Part shown: one piece after another, positions 42,881 to 51,905 of the stretch
Position numbering within the stretch: the first letter of the stretch is position 1
Layout: every line of letters begins with the position of its first letter
From: Marmoricola endophyticus
Lineage (GTDB): Bacteria > Actinomycetota > Actinomycetes > Propionibacteriales > Nocardioidaceae
Direction of reading: 5' to 3'
Assembly (NCBI RefSeq): GCF_014644415.1
Contig: NZ_BMKQ01000001.1
Location: 1,726,861-1,790,860, forward strand
Length of the DNA: 64,000 nucleotides
The notes under the pieces: model-generated
The model's database searches: none
The model's input: the letters and a program-made list of their open reading frames with translations, nothing else
What the model was told of the DNA's origin: nothing
Translations under genes and position numbers: made by a program

Positions 42881-43251
42881 GCTGGTGTTTCTCCTTGTTT
42901 CACAGGCGAGGGACGAACCACGTCGGCCGCCCCGACAGCGACTGCGGTGTCACGTACGTCCCGCCCCGCCTTCGCAAAGAGAAACGCCGTTGGCCCTACT
43001 CACCCCAACGTGCGTTGTGTTGAAGTGCAGCCGCTGCGCGGTCGAGCGTACCAATATCAGCGGCCCTGACCTACCGGTGTCAGGTGACGAGCGGGTGAAA
43101 TTGTTCGACCGCCCCGGGCGCCGTTCGTGGCCGACGCCTCCCTCTCGCCTACCGTGGGGCCCTGAACCGGACTGCCGGACCGGTCGCCACGCCCTTCGCA
43201 GGCGCCCCTTCCGGCTGTCGTGCGACGACTCAAGAGAGAGGGTGGCCCGTC
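42881..43251. other. Intergenic region between cspA and divergent acidic-protein gene
   Basis: About 370 bases hold no convincing gene on either strand. The part next to cspA (42881-43050) is somewhat less GC-rich and probably forms its 5' untranslated region; cold-shock leaders often fold and respond to temperature. The right end has GAGAGAGGG before the ATG at 43252. A promoter for each divergent gene must lie here, but I could not place -10/-35 boxes with confidence. Confidence 0.5.
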
Positions 43252-45447
43252 ATGAGCGACGGTCGCTCCGAGGACCAGGGCTCCCCCGAGAGCCGCCCCG
43301 GCGCCGAGCCGGAGCGCGAGCGCACCACGGCCGCCTCCGACCTGCTCGCCATGTGGGTGACCGGGCGGTCCGCCCCCGAGTCGCCGGAGCCCGCCGTGCC
43401 ACCGGCCGCGGCGGACGAACCCGCGTCCCGAGAGTCCGCCGAGTCCACTGAGCCCGCCGGGTCCACCGGACCCGCCCAGGACGAGGAGGAGTACGTCGAG
43501 TCGTTGTGGCCCAGCGACGAACCCAGCGGCGAGTCGTTCGCCGGTGGTTCGGCGACCGAGCCCGACGGCGGCGAGCAGTGGTGGCCGTACGCCGCCGACC
43601 CGGCCACGCCGAGCGCTTCCGAGGACGGTGCGACCGAGGAGCCCTCCGCACCTCCGGCGCCGACGTCGATGGACCCCCGCAGCCTGGACATGACGACGAC
43701 GGCCAGCTGGACCCTCGCCGACTTCGAGCGCTACGTGCGCAACCAGGAGGACAACGAGCTCGCCGAGTGGATCGGCGACCGGTCCGACCGGTCCGAGCCC
43801 ACGCCGACCGCCACGGTCGAGGGCACGGAGCCGGTGCAGGACGAGGTCGACGATGCCTTCTCCGCCGCACCGGGGACCACGGCGCCACCCGCCGAGGAGG
43901 ACGACGAGCAGCTCACGGTCCCCGAGGTCGACACGGTCGACGCGGTCGCACCTGCGCCGACACCCGTCCTCGACACCGCTGCGGCTGCCGCACCGGCCGA
44001 CGGGATCGGGTCCACCGACGACTCCGAGGACGACGAGTCCGAGGACGACGAGCCCGCAGAGGACGAGGCCGACGTCGAGTGGAACCCACCGGAGGGCGAG
44101 GCCCCGGTCGTCGAACGCGCTGCCGAGCCGGCTGACGAGACGCCAGCGCCCGACGAGTGGTCGAGCTGGGACCGGGACGCCCTCCGGGAGCCGACGGTCG
44201 AGCCCGACCTCGCCACCCCCGAGACCGCTCCTGAGCCGACCGCCCCCGACCCCGGACAGGCCGAGCTCTTCTCCGACGACGCGCGAGTCGCCGACGAGCT
44301 CCCCGAGCCCGCCGACGACGTCTGGCCCGAGGCGCCGGTCGTCGAGCCCGCCGCTGCGCCGGCCGAGGACCCCGAGCCTGCGTCCTCCCTCGCCGCCGTG
44401 CCCGAGTCCACGCCGGAGCCCGTCTCCGCGTCGCCCACCTGGGACCTCCGCGAGTGGTACGACGACTACGGCCTGCGGTGGGTCTCCGGCGACGGCGGCT
44501 ACACGTGGTACTCCGACGACGGCCAGGGCTGGGACGCCGAGCACAGCGCGGTGATCCCGGTCGAGCCCGGGTACGTCCCCTTCCCGGGCGACCCGCGGTC
44601 ACCGGGCGTGGGCGCGACCTCGACCACGGGGTCCGCCGCGACGGCCCCGGAGCCCGATCCGGCGCCGGAACCGGCCGCGGAGACCGTCGAGCCCTCGTCC
44701 CGGGCGGACGCGTGGTCCGCGACCGACGCGGAGCCGACAGCCCCCGCCGGCGCCGCGGCCCCAGCGGACGTCTCGGACCCGGCGGACGCCGACGAGCCCG
44801 ACGCGCCGCTGCCGACGGGTCTCGCGAACGAGGGCGGGACCGACTCTGCGGACGACGACGTCGACTGGTCCCGCTCGACCCAGGACACCTCGTCGTTCTA
44901 CGCCGCGCTCGCGACCGACGACGAGTCCACCCCGGAGCCCGCCTCGGCGCGCCTGCGAAGGGGCCGTGCGGAGCCCGAGCCGCTCACCCCTCCTCGCGAC
45001 GACTCCAAGGGTTTCCCCGAGCACGTGGAGTACAAGCCTCGCGGTGCCCACCGCCCGCTGCTGATCCTGCTGTTCATCGTCGCCGCGGTGATCGCGGTCG
45101 GCGCGATCTTCTGGGCCGTGTCCCGCGGCAACCAGGTGGTCTGGGGCATCGCCGCCGGCATCACCGGGCTCACGCTGTGCTTCTGGTGGGGGCTGCTGAG
45201 CTGGACGCCGACACTGGTCTCGGTGGACGGGCCGATGCTGGAGGTCTCGCGCGGCTCCGACGGCGAGCGGTTCGACCTGCGCAGCTCGAAGCTGGACATC
45301 CGAGTCGACGACGACGTCTACTCCCGCGCCTGGCGGACGACGATCGTGCGTCCCAACGGCACCGAGCTCGTGATCCCGTCCTCCGCGGTCGACGCCGAGG
45401 AGTTCTCCCGGATCGTGGCGCACCACCGTGCCGAGGTGGCCCGGTAG
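43252..45447 (+). CDS. Large acidic disordered protein with C-terminal two-helix membrane and PH-like domain
   Basis: A 731-residue protein. Residues 1 to about 390 and 450-590 are low-complexity, rich in Pro, Ala, Glu, Asp and Ser, with no fold expected. Between them lies a conserved-looking tryptophan/tyrosine motif (TWDLREWYDDYGLRWVS, TWYSDDGQGW). The C-terminal 130 residues have two membrane helices (about 605-627 and 632-652) and a PH-like beta domain (VSVDGPMLEVSRGSDGERFDL, IVRPNGTELVIPSSAVDAEEF). The N-terminus is thus probably cytoplasmic. No function can be assigned; the composition suggests binding to a basic partner or a phase-separating scaffold. The ATG at 43252 has a GAGAGGG site. 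Confidence 0.75.
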   Translation: MSDGRSEDQGSPESRPGAEPERERTTAASDLLAMWVTGRSAPESPEPAVPPAAADEPASRESAESTEPAGSTGPAQDEEEYVESLWPSDEPSGESFAGGSATEPDGGEQWWPYAADPATPSASEDGATEEPSAPPAPTSMDPRSLDMTTTASWTLADFERYVRNQEDNELAEWIGDRSDRSEPTPTATVEGTEPVQDEVDDAFSAAPGTTAPPAEEDDEQLTVPEVDTVDAVAPAPTPVLDTAAAAAPADGIGSTDDSEDDESEDDEPAEDEADVEWNPPEGEAPVVERAAEPADETPAPDEWSSWDRDALREPTVEPDLATPETAPEPTAPDPGQAELFSDDARVADELPEPADDVWPEAPVVEPAAAPAEDPEPASSLAAVPESTPEPVSASPTWDLREWYDDYGLRWVSGDGGYTWYSDDGQGWDAEHSAVIPVEPGYVPFPGDPRSPGVGATSTTGSAATAPEPDPAPEPAAETVEPSSRADAWSATDAEPTAPAGAAAPADVSDPADADEPDAPLPTGLANEGGTDSADDDVDWSRSTQDTSSFYAALATDDESTPEPASARLRRGRAEPEPLTPPRDDSKGFPEHVEYKPRGAHRPLLILLFIVAAVIAVGAIFWAVSRGNQVVWGIAAGITGLTLCFWWGLLSWTPTLVSVDGPMLEVSRGSDGERFDLRSSKLDIRVDDDVYSRAWRTTIVRPNGTELVIPSSAVDAEEFSRIVAHHRAEVAR

Positions 45448-45459
45448 TTTGCGGGCCAC

Positions 45460-45532
45460 GGGCCTCTAGCTCAATCGGCAGAGCAGCGGACTTTTAATCC
45501 GCGGGTTGTGGGTTCGATCCCCACGGGGCCCA
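45460..45532 (+). tRNA. tRNA-Lys (TTT)
   Basis: A 73-base cloverleaf. The acceptor stem GGGCCTC pairs with GGGGCCC, the anticodon loop reads CTTTTAA with anticodon TTT, the T-loop is TTCGATC, and the discriminator is A. CCA is not encoded. It lies 12 bases after the acidic-protein gene and 19 bases before the convergent permease stop. Confidence 0.95.
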
Positions 45533-45551
45533 CCCGTACGCCTGAGGACGG

Positions 45552-46775
45552 TCAGCCCTCGGGCGGCCGAGCCTCGTCGTCCGGGGCCGAGGACGCCTCG
45601 TCCGGCGCCTCGTCAGACGGCTCGTCAGACGGCTCGGCGGCAGGCGGTCCTCCCCCGGCGGCGACGAGCTGCTCGTCGACGTAGCGGTAGATCACGGCGC
45701 CGACCGCGGTGAACGGGACGGAGAGGAACGCCCCGACGACGCCGAAGAGCGTCGATCCCAGCGTCACGGCGAGCAGGACGACGCCGGCGTGCAGGTTCAT
45801 CGTCCGGCCTTGCAGGATCGGCGAGAGGATGTTGCCCTCGACCTGCTGCACGACGATGATCAGGACCAGGATGATGATCGCGGCGGAAAGGCCGTTGCTG
45901 ACGAGGGCCACGAGGACCGCGAGAGCGCCGACGGTGAACGCGCCCACGATCGGGACGAAGCCGCCGAAGAACGTGAGCACCGCGAGCGGCAGTGCCAAGG
46001 GGATGCCGACGATGACCAGGCCTGCTCCGATGAAGACGGCGTCGATCAGTCCGACGAGTGCCTGGGTACGGATGAAGGCGGCCAGCACCTTCCACGCCCG
46101 CCGGCCGACCTCGTGCAGGTGGGCACCGGCCCTCGGGCCGGCCTGACGCTCGAGCCACGGCAGGAACGTGTGCCCGTCCTTGAGGAAGAAGAAGACGAGG
46201 AACAGGCAGATCACCAGCGTGATCACCCCGGAGGTGACCGCGTTGACACCGACGAGAAGACCTGCCGCGATCGACGCTGCAGAGTCCTGCAGACGCTTCT
46301 GGACCTCGTCGACGAGGTCCTCGAACTGGCTCTGGGTGATGTCCAGCGGCGTCGAGGCCAGCCAGTCCTCGACCTTCTCCAGGCCGTCCGAGGCCTGGTT
46401 GGCGACCGCACCGACCTGGTCGACGACCGACGGGGCGAGCAGCGAAAAGACGAGGACGAGCAGCGCCAGCGCGCCCAGGAGAGTGGTGATCGCGCTCAGC
46501 GCCCGCGGGAAGCGCAGGTAGCGCTCGAGCACCCGTGCCACCGGTGAGAGGATCGTGGTCACGATCAGCGCCAGCACGACCGGCAGGACGATGCTCCACA
46601 ACCTGCCGATCCCGAGGCCGAGCACCACCAGACCCGCGGCGACGACCAGCAGGCGCAGCGTCCAGCGCGAGGCCACCGTGAGGCCGTTCTCGATCAGCCG
46701 CTCACGAGTCGGAACAGCACGCTCGGCGCCGGAAGAAGTGCTGGGGTCGCTCACCGACGTCACGCTACCGGGCAT
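45552..46775 (-). CDS. AI-2E family transporter (TqsA/YdiK-like permease)
   Basis: A 407-residue membrane protein with about eight hydrophobic segments and the PF01594 pattern: LSPVARVLERYLRFPRALS near the N-terminus, a helical extracytoplasmic region with an amphipathic stretch (ASDGLEKVEDWLASTPLDIT), and the C-terminal GFVPIVGAFTVGALAVLVAL and VEGNILSPILQGRTMNLH segments. Members export varied small molecules or ions; few have known substrates. The C-terminal 30 residues are an acidic Pro/Ser/Asp tail. The start is uncertain between 46775 (ATG) and GTGs a few codons in. Confidence 0.82.
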   Translation of the reverse strand: MPGSVTSVSDPSTSSGAERAVPTRERLIENGLTVASRWTLRLLVVAAGLVVLGLGIGRLWSIVLPVVLALIVTTILSPVARVLERYLRFPRALSAITTLLGALALLVLVFSLLAPSVVDQVGAVANQASDGLEKVEDWLASTPLDITQSQFEDLVDEVQKRLQDSAASIAAGLLVGVNAVTSGVITLVICLFLVFFFLKDGHTFLPWLERQAGPRAGAHLHEVGRRAWKVLAAFIRTQALVGLIDAVFIGAGLVIVGIPLALPLAVLTFFGGFVPIVGAFTVGALAVLVALVSNGLSAAIIILVLIIVVQQVEGNILSPILQGRTMNLHAGVVLLAVTLGSTLFGVVGAFLSVPFTAVGAVIYRYVDEQLVAAGGGPPAAEPSDEPSDEAPDEASSAPDDEARPPEG

Positions 46776-46815
46776 CTCGGCTGGAGATCCGCCTCGGACC
46801 TGCGACGATGTCGCG

Positions 46816-48399
46816 GTGGCGACCACGACCGAGGAGTCCGCGGAGGAGGGCGGGACCGCCAGGACCCCCTTCGGCTCGCTGCTGCTCGGCGGGTCCGAGC
46901 AGAGCCCGATGCAGCTGCGCGTACGCCTGCAGACGCTCCTCACCGTGCTGCTGTCCACCACCAACGCGATCGGTGCCGGCATCGTCTTCGTCATGGCGAC
47001 CCTCGTCGTGCCCGCTCCGCGCGCCTCGGACGCGACCACGCTGGCGCTGGCGATCGCCGTGCCCGTGTACGTGGTGCTCGCCGTCGGCGCGGGCGCCGTG
47101 TGGGGCACCCGCGCCGGGCTGAGATCGCTGCGCTGGGTGATCGACCAGCGTCGTCCCGACGAGGCCGAGCGCCGAACCGCGCTGCGGCTGCCGTGGCGGC
47201 TGACCCGGATCCAGGCGGCGTTCTGGACCGCGGCCGTCGTGCTCTTCACCGCCCTCAACCTGCTCATCCAGCCCGCGCGCGCCCTCAGCTCGGGCGTCTC
47301 GATCGCCATCGCGGGTCTGATGGTGTCCGCAACGGCGTACCTGCTCTCGGAGTTCGCCTTCCGCCCGATCGCCGCGCTCGCGCTGGCCGACCACTCGCCC
47401 TCCGCGACGACCGGCTTCGGCATCCGTCAGCGGATGATCCTGTTCTGGGGCCTCGGCACGGCCGCACCCGTCGTCGGCCTGCTCGCCACCGCGGTGCTGG
47501 CGCTGGGCGGCCAGGACGTGACCGTGCGCCGGCTCTCGGTGACGATCCTGTCCCTCGGCGGCGTGGTGCTGGTCTTCGGCCTGCTGATCACCTACCTGAA
47601 CAGCCGCGCCGTGGTCGAGCCGATCCTCTCGGTGCGCGACGCGCTGCTCAAGGTCGACGACGGTGACCTCGACGCACAGGTCGCGGTGTACGACGGCACC
47701 GAGCTCGGCATGCTCCAGTCCGGGTTCAACCAGACGGTCGCCGGGCTGCGCGAGCGCGAGCGGCTGCGCGACCTGTTCGGGCGCCACGTCGGGCGCGACG
47801 TCGCCGCGCAGGCCGCGCAGCTCGCCGATGTCGAGCTGGGCGGCGAGGCGCGCACCGTGTCGGTCCTGTTCGTCGACCTCGTCGGCTCGACCGGCTTCGC
47901 CGCCGAGCGCGACCCGGGCGAGGTCGTCGAGATGCTGAACCGGTTCTTCGGCGTCGTCGTGCAGGAGGTCGACCGGCACGAGGGCCTGGTCAACAAGTTC
48001 ATCGGCGACGCCGTGCTCGCCGTCTTCGGCGCCCCGGTCGAGCTCGACGACCACGCGAGCGCCGCTCTCGCGGCGGCTCGCGCGATGGCTCGCCGGCTGC
48101 GCGAGGAGGTCACCGAGATCGGGTGCGGCATCGGGGTGGCCACCGGCGAGGCGGTGGCGGGCAACGTCGGCGACGAGTCGCGCTTCGAGTACACCGTCAT
48201 CGGTGACGCCGTGAACTCCGCCTCCCGGCTGACCGACCTCGCCAAGGACGTGCCCGGCGGGGTGCTGGCCGCACGGGTCAGCGTGGACGCGGCCACGCAG
48301 GACGAGGCGTCGCACTGGAGCGACCACGAGCCGGTCACGCTGCGCGGGCGCAACGAGCCCACCGAGACCTCGGTGCTGGCCGATCCCGAGGAGGACTGA
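46816..48399 (+). CDS. Membrane-bound class III adenylate/guanylate cyclase
   Basis: A 527-residue protein with six hydrophobic segments (about 40-260), a HAMP-like linker (about 270-325: RAVVEPILSVRDALLKVDDGDLDAQV) and a class III cyclase domain. The domain holds both metal-binding Asp residues (LFVDLVGST, KFIGDAVLAVFG), the substrate Lys in NKFIGD, and the Asn and Arg of GDAVNSASRL, so it should be active. It makes cAMP or cGMP from ATP or GTP. The GTG at 46816 is divergent from the AI-2E gene with 40 bases between. The following gene overlaps by one base. Confidence 0.87.
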   Translation: MATTTEESAEEGGTARTPFGSLLLGGSEQSPMQLRVRLQTLLTVLLSTTNAIGAGIVFVMATLVVPAPRASDATTLALAIAVPVYVVLAVGAGAVWGTRAGLRSLRWVIDQRRPDEAERRTALRLPWRLTRIQAAFWTAAVVLFTALNLLIQPARALSSGVSIAIAGLMVSATAYLLSEFAFRPIAALALADHSPSATTGFGIRQRMILFWGLGTAAPVVGLLATAVLALGGQDVTVRRLSVTILSLGGVVLVFGLLITYLNSRAVVEPILSVRDALLKVDDGDLDAQVAVYDGTELGMLQSGFNQTVAGLRERERLRDLFGRHVGRDVAAQAAQLADVELGGEARTVSVLFVDLVGSTGFAAERDPGEVVEMLNRFFGVVVQEVDRHEGLVNKFIGDAVLAVFGAPVELDDHASAALAAARAMARRLREEVTEIGCGIGVATGEAVAGNVGDESRFEYTVIGDAVNSASRLTDLAKDVPGGVLAARVSVDAATQDEASHWSDHEPVTLRGRNEPTETSVLADPEED

Positions 48400-48713
48400 T
48401 GGACCCCGCCGAGGCGAGCAGCCGCGGGAAGGGCCTGCTGCTGGGCTCGTTCCTGCTGATCGTCGGCGGCCTGCTCGCGCTGTACGGCGTGATGTACGAC
48501 CCGGTCGACGCCGTCGACCCCAGCGGGCTCACGGGGACCCTCGAGGTCACCGACGGCCGGCGCGACCTGTTCGCCCTGATCGCCCTGGTCGGCGTTGTGC
48601 TTGGGGCGTGGGCGTCGTACCTCTACCGCGGCAGCGTCGCGATGCAGGTGATGTGCGGAGTGGTCGTGGTGGCCAGCGCCTTCAACCTGGTGGGGATCCT
48701 GCCGTACTTCTGA
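48399..48713 (+). CDS. Small membrane protein of unknown function
   Basis: A 104-residue protein with three hydrophobic helices (about 12-30, 58-75 and 80-98) and a short loop between the first two. It has no known motif. Its ATG overlaps the stop of the cyclase gene (TGATG), so it is co-translated with the cyclase and may be a partner of it. It is convergent with ndh, ending 12 bases from it. Confidence 0.7.
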   Translation: MDPAEASSRGKGLLLGSFLLIVGGLLALYGVMYDPVDAVDPSGLTGTLEVTDGRRDLFALIALVGVVLGAWASYLYRGSVAMQVMCGVVVVASAFNLVGILPYF

Positions 48714-48725
48714 GTGCCGAGGGGC

Positions 48726-50192
48726 TCAGACGGTCTGCTTGCCGCGCTCCCCGGAGTCGGTCAGCCGGGTCTCCTCCGCCGCGCGCGACTCCAGGTCCTC
48801 GCGGGTCACCCGGAGCAGGTCCTCGGCCGCCTCGTGCGCCCCGGGCGCGCTGACCAGGTCGTTGGCGCCTCCCTTGAGCCGCTTGATCGCCGCCCGCGCG
48901 AAGATCTGCTGCTCGGTGGAGGTGCGCTCGGCGCGGCCCCGGCCGAGGAAGCTGATCAGCCAGTGGCCGAGCGCGGTGAGCCGGTTCTTGAAGCCGGTCA
49001 TGTAGACCAGGTGCACGGCCAGCCACATCACCCAGGCGATGAAGCCCGTGAGCTTGAACTTCCCGATGCTCGCCACCGCGCGGAACCGGCTGATGGTGGC
49101 CATCGAGCCCTTGTCGAAGTACTTGAACGGCTGCCCGGCCTCCTTGCCGTCCAGGCCGTGCTTGATCTGCTTCGCGGCGTGCTTGGCGCCCTGGATCGCC
49201 ACCTGGGCGACACCCGGCAGGTGGTCCAGCGCGATCATGTCGCCGACGACGAAGACCTCGGGGTGCCCGGGCAGGGTCAGGTCGGGGTTGACCCCGATCC
49301 GGCCGGCGCGGTCCAGAGAGGCGCCGGACTGCTCCGCGAGCGTCCTGCCCAGCGGGCTGGCCTGCACGCCGGCGGCCCAGATCTTGGTGACCGCGGCGAT
49401 CGAGCGCTCGCTGCCGTCCTTGTCCTTGACGGTCAGACCGCGCTCGGAGACGTCGGTGACCATCGCACCGAGCTGGACCTCGACCCCGAGCTTCTCGAGC
49501 TCCTTCTTGCTCTTCTCCCCCAGCTTCTCCCCGAACGGCGGGAGCACCTGCGGGGCCGCGTCCATCAGGATCACCCGCGCCTCGCGACTGTTGATGGAGT
49601 GGAAGTCGCGCTTGAGCGTGCGGTGGGCGAGCTCGGCGATCTGGCCGGCCATCTCCACACCCGTCGGGCCGGCGCCCACGACGACGAAGGTCAGCAGGTG
49701 GTCGACGTTCTCGCCCTTGGAGGCCAGCACCTCGGCCATCTCGAAGGCGCCGAAGATCCGCCCGCGCAGCTCCAGCGCGTCGTCGATGCTCTTCATGCCG
49801 GGGGCGAACTCGGCGAACTGGTCGTTGCCGAAGTACGACTGCCCCGCACCCGCCGCGACCAGCAGCGAGTCGTACGAGGTCACGCTGCGGCGGCCGAGCA
49901 GCTGGTGGGTGACGGTCTTGGCGTCGAGGTCGATGTCGGTGACCTCGCCCAGCAGCACCTGCACGTTCTTCTGACGGGAGAGGACCTCGCGCGTCGGCGG
50001 GGCGATCTCGCCCTCGGAGAGGATGCCGGTCGCCACCTGGTAGAGCAGCGGCTGGAAGAGGTGGTGGCTGGTGGCTGCGATCATCGTGACCTCGATGTCG
50101 CTGCGGTCCAGGGCCTGGGTGCCGAACAGGCCACCGAACCCGGAGCCGATGACGACCACCTTGTGCTTGTGCTGCGACCCGGCCTCGTTCAC
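48726..50192 (-). CDS. ndh: Type II NADH dehydrogenase
   Basis: A 488-residue flavoprotein that oxidises NADH and reduces menaquinone without pumping protons. The N-terminal FAD loop is VIGSGFGGLFG, the NAD-binding loop VVVGAGPTGVEMAG, and FVVGDMIALD near residue 310 is the second FAD motif. Hydrophobic/amphipathic segments near 385-405 (FIAWVMWLAVHLVYM) anchor it. The start is a GTG at 50192. A typical length for mycobacterial Ndh; C-terminal helices extend it by about 50 residues. Confidence 0.92.
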   Translation of the reverse strand: MNEAGSQHKHKVVVIGSGFGGLFGTQALDRSDIEVTMIAATSHHLFQPLLYQVATGILSEGEIAPPTREVLSRQKNVQVLLGEVTDIDLDAKTVTHQLLGRRSVTSYDSLLVAAGAGQSYFGNDQFAEFAPGMKSIDDALELRGRIFGAFEMAEVLASKGENVDHLLTFVVVGAGPTGVEMAGQIAELAHRTLKRDFHSINSREARVILMDAAPQVLPPFGEKLGEKSKKELEKLGVEVQLGAMVTDVSERGLTVKDKDGSERSIAAVTKIWAAGVQASPLGRTLAEQSGASLDRAGRIGVNPDLTLPGHPEVFVVGDMIALDHLPGVAQVAIQGAKHAAKQIKHGLDGKEAGQPFKYFDKGSMATISRFRAVASIGKFKLTGFIAWVMWLAVHLVYMTGFKNRLTALGHWLISFLGRGRAERTSTEQQIFARAAIKRLKGGANDLVSAPGAHEAAEDLLRVTREDLESRAAEETRLTDSGERGKQTV

Positions 50193-50335
50193 GACCGATC
50201 CCGACCTCTCTGGTGTGACATGAGGGCAACCCTCTTCGATCGCTCCAAGACTCCCACCGCAGGGCCGGTTCGGACCAGCCGGGCCCCGAGCTTGTGCACG
50301 GAATCACAAGATGAGAACAGGTCCGGACGGACGAG

Positions 50336-50363
50336 CACCCCGGACCCATGAGGATCCGGGGTG
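50336..50363 (-). terminator. Terminator hairpin after tRNA-Asp
   Basis: CACCCCGGA (50336-50344) and TCCGGGGTG (50355-50363) form a perfect nine-pair stem with a ten-base loop, eight bases past the 3' end of tRNA-Asp on its strand. No long U-run is seen. Confidence 0.6.
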
Positions 50364-50371
50364 TCGGCTGG

Positions 50372-50445
50372 CGACCCCGACGGGACTCGAACCCGCGGCC
50401 TCCGCCGTGACAGGGCGGCGCGCTAACCAACTGCGCTACGGGGCC
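50372..50445 (-). tRNA. tRNA-Asp (GTC)
   Basis: On the minus strand the acceptor GGCCCCG pairs with CGGGGTC, the anticodon loop is CTGTCAC with anticodon GTC, and the T-arm is CGCGGGTTCGAGTCCCG. Length 74 bases, discriminator G, no encoded CCA. Confidence 0.95.
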
Positions 50446-50557
50446 TTGGATGGTGCAGCCCCAGAAGGCTAACCCACGGCGGCGGCGGAGCACGAATCGG
50501 CGCCGGCGCTCGCAGCACCGCCGCTGCCCGGCCCCGTGCGCCGACCCGGCGCGGGCC

Positions 50558-50905
50558 TCATCCCCAGCCCCAGGCGTGCAGTGACGCGTCGTCGATCCCG
50601 AAGTGGTGGGCGACCTCGTGGACCACGGTGATCCCGATCTCCTCGACCAGCTCGTCGGCGTCCGTGCACATCGCCAGCAGCGGCCCGCGGAACAGCAGGA
50701 TCCGGTCCGGCACCGCGAACGTGTACGTCGAGTCGCGCTCGGTCAGGGGCACGCCGTCGTACAGGCCGAGCAGGTCGGGCTCGTCGGCGGGCGCGTTCTC
50801 CTCGACGAGCACGACGACGTTGTCCATCAGCCGGGCGAGCTCGGACGGGATGGTGTCCAGCGCGTCCACCACCAGAGCCTCGAACTCCTCCGCGGTGGCC
50901 TCCAC
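50558..50905 (-). CDS. Minimal zinc metalloprotease (MtfA/DUF1025-like, HExxH)
   Basis: A 115-residue protein. The zinc-binding HEVAHHFGID motif (HExxH, with a further Asp seven residues on) sits at about residue 96. The earlier part, with MEATAEEFEALVVDALDTIPSELARLMDNVVVLVEE and LLGLYDGVPLTERDS, is characteristic of the minimal metalloprotease family found widely in actinobacteria and proteobacteria. Its substrates are unknown. It starts with GTG at 50905, and a tRNA gene follows on the opposite strand upstream. Confidence 0.85.
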   Translation of the reverse strand: MEATAEEFEALVVDALDTIPSELARLMDNVVVLVEENAPADEPDLLGLYDGVPLTERDSTYTFAVPDRILLFRGPLLAMCTDADELVEEIGITVVHEVAHHFGIDDASLHAWGWG

Positions 50906-50972
50906 GCTCCCGATCCAACCAGCCGCCCGGTCACCTATGCTGGCTCAGGCCGCGGACCCGATCCCCGGCCGG

Positions 50973-51045
50973 GCCCCCATCGTCTAGCGGCCCAGGACCC
51001 CGCCCTTTCACGGCGGTAGCACGGGTTCGAATCCCGTTGGGGGTA
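50973..51045 (+). tRNA. tRNA-Glu (TTC)
   Basis: A 73-base cloverleaf. The acceptor GCCCCCA pairs with TGGGGGT (first pair G-U), the anticodon loop is CTTTCAC with anticodon TTC, the T-arm is ACGGGTTCGAATCCCGT, and the discriminator is A. It stops five bases before the convergent IclR gene. Confidence 0.95.
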
Positions 51046-51049
51046 CCGC

Positions 51050-51850
51050 TCAGCGCCAGGACAGGCTGCGCGCCGCGTCCTGCGTCAGCGCGCCCAGTGC
51101 CTCGAAGCGCGCGGGACTGACCCGGCCGACGGGCCCCCAGACGCTCAGCACCGCGACAGGGCGCCCCGCGTTGTCCAGCAGCGGCGAGGCGACGCCCCAG
51201 ACCGCCGCGTCGTACTCCCCTCGGCACTCGGCGAAGCCGCGCTCGCGGACCCGGCCGAGCTCGTCGCGCAGCGCCGACAGGTCGGTGACGGTCGCGTCGT
51301 TGAAGCGCACCGGGTCCGACCCCACCAGCGCCGGCACCTCCTCGTCGGGGAGCATCGCGAGGTACGCCTTGCCGGTCGAGGTCGCGTGCAGCGGGGCGGG
51401 GTGCCCCAGCCAGGACGCGATGGTGCTGTCGGGCGGGACGACCTCGCCGAGGTAGGTGAGGGTCGAGCCCTGGAGCGCGGCGAACCCTGCGGTCTCACCG
51501 GTCTGCAGGCTCAACCGGCTCAGCACCTGGCGGGCGGACCGGGCGAGCGCGTCCAGACCGGCGGCACGAGCGACCCGGACGGCGCCGGCACCGATCGACC
51601 ACTGGCCGCTGCGAGCATCGCGGGTCACCATGTCGTGGGCCTCGAGCGTGGTCAGGATCCGCCACACCGTCGCCCGGTTGATCCCGGTGCGTTCGCCGAG
51701 GATCTGCGCCGTCGCGTCGGTGGCCGAGGACTCCGCGACGGCGGCGAGCAGGACCATCGCACGGTCCACCGACTGCACGTACGAGGTGCGCACCGCGGAC
51801 GTCGCGACGCCCGAGGCGACCTCCGGCCCTCCCGACAAGGCCTGCGACAT
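51050..51850 (-). CDS. IclR-family transcriptional regulator of the carnitine operon
   Basis: A 266-residue regulator. The winged helix lies at about 20-85 (SVDRAMVLLAAVAE, LGERTGINRATVWRILTTLEAHDMV) and the effector domain follows (GETAGFAALQGSTLTYLGEV, LHATSTGKAYLAMLPDEE, RERGFAECRGEYDAAVWGVASPL). The ATG at 51850 has GGGGGT before it; a GTG at 51862 is possible. It is divergent from the carnitine operon; repeats in the shared promoter region are its likely operator, and a carnitine-related molecule its likely effector. Confidence 0.85.
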   Translation of the reverse strand: MSQALSGGPEVASGVATSAVRTSYVQSVDRAMVLLAAVAESSATDATAQILGERTGINRATVWRILTTLEAHDMVTRDARSGQWSIGAGAVRVARAAGLDALARSARQVLSRLSLQTGETAGFAALQGSTLTYLGEVVPPDSTIASWLGHPAPLHATSTGKAYLAMLPDEEVPALVGSDPVRFNDATVTDLSALRDELGRVRERGFAECRGEYDAAVWGVASPLLDNAGRPVAVLSVWGPVGRVSPARFEALGALTQDAARSLSWR

Positions 51851-51876
51851 CGTTACCCCCACTTGACCCGATCCGC

Positions 51877-51905
51877 TTGACCGACCCGAGACCTCATCCT
51901 AAGTT
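51877..51905 (+). promoter_or_regulatory. Promoter of the carnitine operon
   Basis: TTGACC (51877-51882), 17 bases, then TAAGTT (51900-51905) is a good sigma-70-type promoter for the operon beginning at 51953. The -10 box overlaps the first repeat of the proposed operator. Confidence 0.6.

Noticed and set aside
42881-43251. Possible extra small gene between cspA and the acidic protein gene
   Set aside because: Open frames there lack a ribosome-binding site and have shadow-like composition.
50973-51045. tRNA-Glu as a phage or island attachment site
   Set aside because: No integrase gene and no duplicated tRNA 3' end were found in the window.
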